A stretch of DNA of 64,000 nt, from assembly GCA_009193035.1 (NCBI GenBank), contig SWDT01000066.1:426583-490582 (forward strand). Direction: 5' to 3'. Below, in pieces: positions 62,362 through 64,000 of the stretch. The translations under genes were made by a program, and so were the position numbers. The DNA is from Halicephalobus mephisto (lineage: Eukaryota; Nematoda; Chromadorea; Rhabditida; Panagrolaimidae). The first letter of the stretch is position 1. Every line of letters starts with the position of its first letter. The notes under the pieces were generated by a model, which was not told where the DNA came from, did no database searches, and worked only from the letters and a program-made list of their open reading frames with translations.

Positions 62362-63929
62362 TTGATCTGAAAACACAATAATCAAAAAATCTAACAAAAA
62401 TACAAAAACACGATGAAAGTGATTTTCTAGTGTGGTAAAAACCACTTTGTTCATTGTCCTATTAATGTTGTTTAAACAAACGCGGTATCAAAACGACCCA
62501 AATGAAGTAATGAGCATCAATTCTTTCTGCCAGCGACAGAGCGACAGCCAGTTGAAACGAAGCAAAGCGCGAGAATGCCATCAGCGTGAACGACAAACGT
62601 GGTTCAGTTGAGACCAGGACAGGCCCCGTGTTCACCTTTGGAAGCAACACACAATCTAACAAGGAAAGTTCATTTACTCGAAGTGGTGTTTTGAAATAAT
62701 ATATACCATTTCAGATATCTCGAAGTGTATATTCAGAATTTATTGTCTGGTTCCACTGAGCGCTCTTCTAAAGCGAGATAATTGATGAAAACTACGAAGT
62801 TTTAATACGTTAAGTTTTTCCGCGTCTTATATTTCTTTTTTTGAAAACCAGATAGATAATCATAATCAGCTCGAAATGCACACCCAACTACAAAACAGAA
62901 TTATTCAAATAGCCATACTTAATGCAGGAAATGAGCGTATCAAACAACAGACCTCAAACACCAAAGACAGTCTTTCCTTTGGGGTTGATATAATTTCAAA
63001 CTTTTTTCTAATTTGCACGCTTCAGAAAAACGCTCAGTAGAAATAAACAACCGATTCTGAACATGTACTGCACGAGCTTTAGAATGGTATACAATCGTTT
63101 CAAAAAGCTACTTGTAAGTCAAAAAATATACATGGACTTTGGAACGACAATAAATCCTTGCTAATAATGCCAACGTCCTTTTTCACGAAGACAATAGATC
63201 CAATAGGGCAAGTCTCACAAGCCCAGAAATAATTCGACGAAAACGTAACCGACTCAACGAAGAACAAATTGAGGAACTTTGATGATGAGCAAACAGATTC
63301 TTGTTGTTCTTTTTGACCATCGTTCTCGCCTTACTCACACAGTAAATGACAAAGGTTTTGTAAACCTCCTTTGTTCTGTGAGTACGGATGTTCTCAAAAA
63401 CACCACGTTGCTGGTTAAAGGTCACGTAATCGGAATGAAAACACAAACAGCAGAGCGTGAATGGACAAACATTTCAGAAATTTTGTTTCTTACTCGAGAC
63501 TATCGATTTTTCGGGAAAATAACTGATACTAGATTGAATTCGATACAAAATTCCACGTGACAACAATTGGAATATTTCACTCACGAAAGCACATGACGAA
63601 GACGACTAGTTCCATTGTTCACCTAAGCCGTCTGATTCTGCACAACAGGTATTTCTTAAGCAGTAATCCATTTACGTATAACATTACTCACCAGATTTAG
63701 GGATATTCGAAAAAGCAACAGATACAGACAGGAAATCGCAACTTAGAGTCTACAAAGGTTAACTCAATTAGACAAGTATTCACAACACCATTGGGAGTTC
63801 GTCGTACAAAGAATTCATTACACTTTAAGCACATTGCCAGAAATGACACAACATCACTAATAATTCAAAAGTTTCATTTCTTCGATTTTCAAATATCAAG
63901 ACCAGTCTGGCCAAAAAAAATAGTAAAGA
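62362..63929 (-). other. Intergenic region upstream of the nhr gene
   Basis: About 1.6 kb, AT-rich. It includes the nhr promoter. Open frames at 62462-62662 and 63183-63446 (minus) and 63279-63560 (plus) overlap each other or lack any domain, and I do not support them as genes. Confidence 0.4.
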
Positions 63930-64000
63930 TCAGTTTTCTCGATTGAGCTTCTGCAATTCATCAGTTATGAGCTGTTTCACTTTCTGGTAATCGTCTGCGT
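63930..64000 (-). CDS. Possible last codons of a minus-strand gene
   Basis: Reading in from the right edge on the minus strand, 22 codons give ADDYQKVKQLITDELQKLNR, then Glu, Asn and TGA at 63932-63930. The amphipathic, charged sequence looks like a genuine helical C-terminus and codon use is coding-like, but the piece is too short to identify. It could be chance. Confidence 0.35.
   Translation of the reverse strand, partial: ADDYQKVKQLITDELQKLNREN

Noticed and set aside
63183..63560. Opposed frames of 87 and 93 codons near the right end
   Set aside because: They overlap antisense and neither shows recognisable features.

Overview
The window is eukaryotic DNA from a rhabditid-type nematode. 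The evidence is short GT-AG introns (mostly 40-60 nt) with TTTCAG-like acceptors, splice-acceptor-like sequences directly before several start codons (likely spliced-leader sites), a tandem array of nematode-type chemoreceptors, a supplementary nuclear hormone receptor with a [13 protein letters not shown] P-box, an MSP-domain protein and a TWiK potassium channel. Several genes are orthologues of C. elegans chromosome I genes as far as I recall (rpl-27a, rpla-1, swsn-9, dot-1.1, nars-1, smg-5, unc-37). I cannot name the species.

Layout. 1-3.4 kb: the 3' end of rpl-27a, then rpla-1 171 bp downstream in an operon-like arrangement, then a two-pore-domain K+ channel with an odd second filter. 4.5-18.4 kb: an AT-rich cluster of five intact chemoreceptor genes and three decayed relatives, with patchwork sequence identity and at least one clean MITE insertion whose empty site is preserved in a paralogous flank. 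19.6-34.5 kb: swsn-9 (BRD7/9 bromodomain), two same-strand TAP-like half ABC transporters on the minus strand with an MSP-domain gene between them on the plus strand, and dot-1.1 (H3K79 methyltransferase). 35.3-46.8 kb: a proline-rich protein I do not recognise, nars-1, a CDPF1-like cysteine-rich protein, a gamma-butyrobetaine-hydroxylase-like protein that has lost its metal ligands, an unrecognised acidic protein, and smg-5. 46.8-55.9 kb: about 9 kb without a convincing gene, rich in a dispersed palindromic repeat, then unc-37 (Groucho) with an apparent N-terminal extension. 58.8-64 kb: intergenic DNA, an nhr gene with an abnormal junction inside its zinc-finger domain, and the last codons of a minus-strand gene at the window edge.

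Most genes are housekeeping or chromatin genes with no common pathway: translation (rpl-27a, rpla-1, nars-1), chromatin and transcription (swsn-9, dot-1.1, unc-37, nhr) and nonsense-mediated decay (smg-5). The accessory part is the receptor array. The two half transporters could function as a pair, as HAF-4 and HAF-9 do in C. elegans. Gene models were built by hand from splice signals and reading phase; every multi-exon model listed closes in frame, but none has been checked against transcripts.
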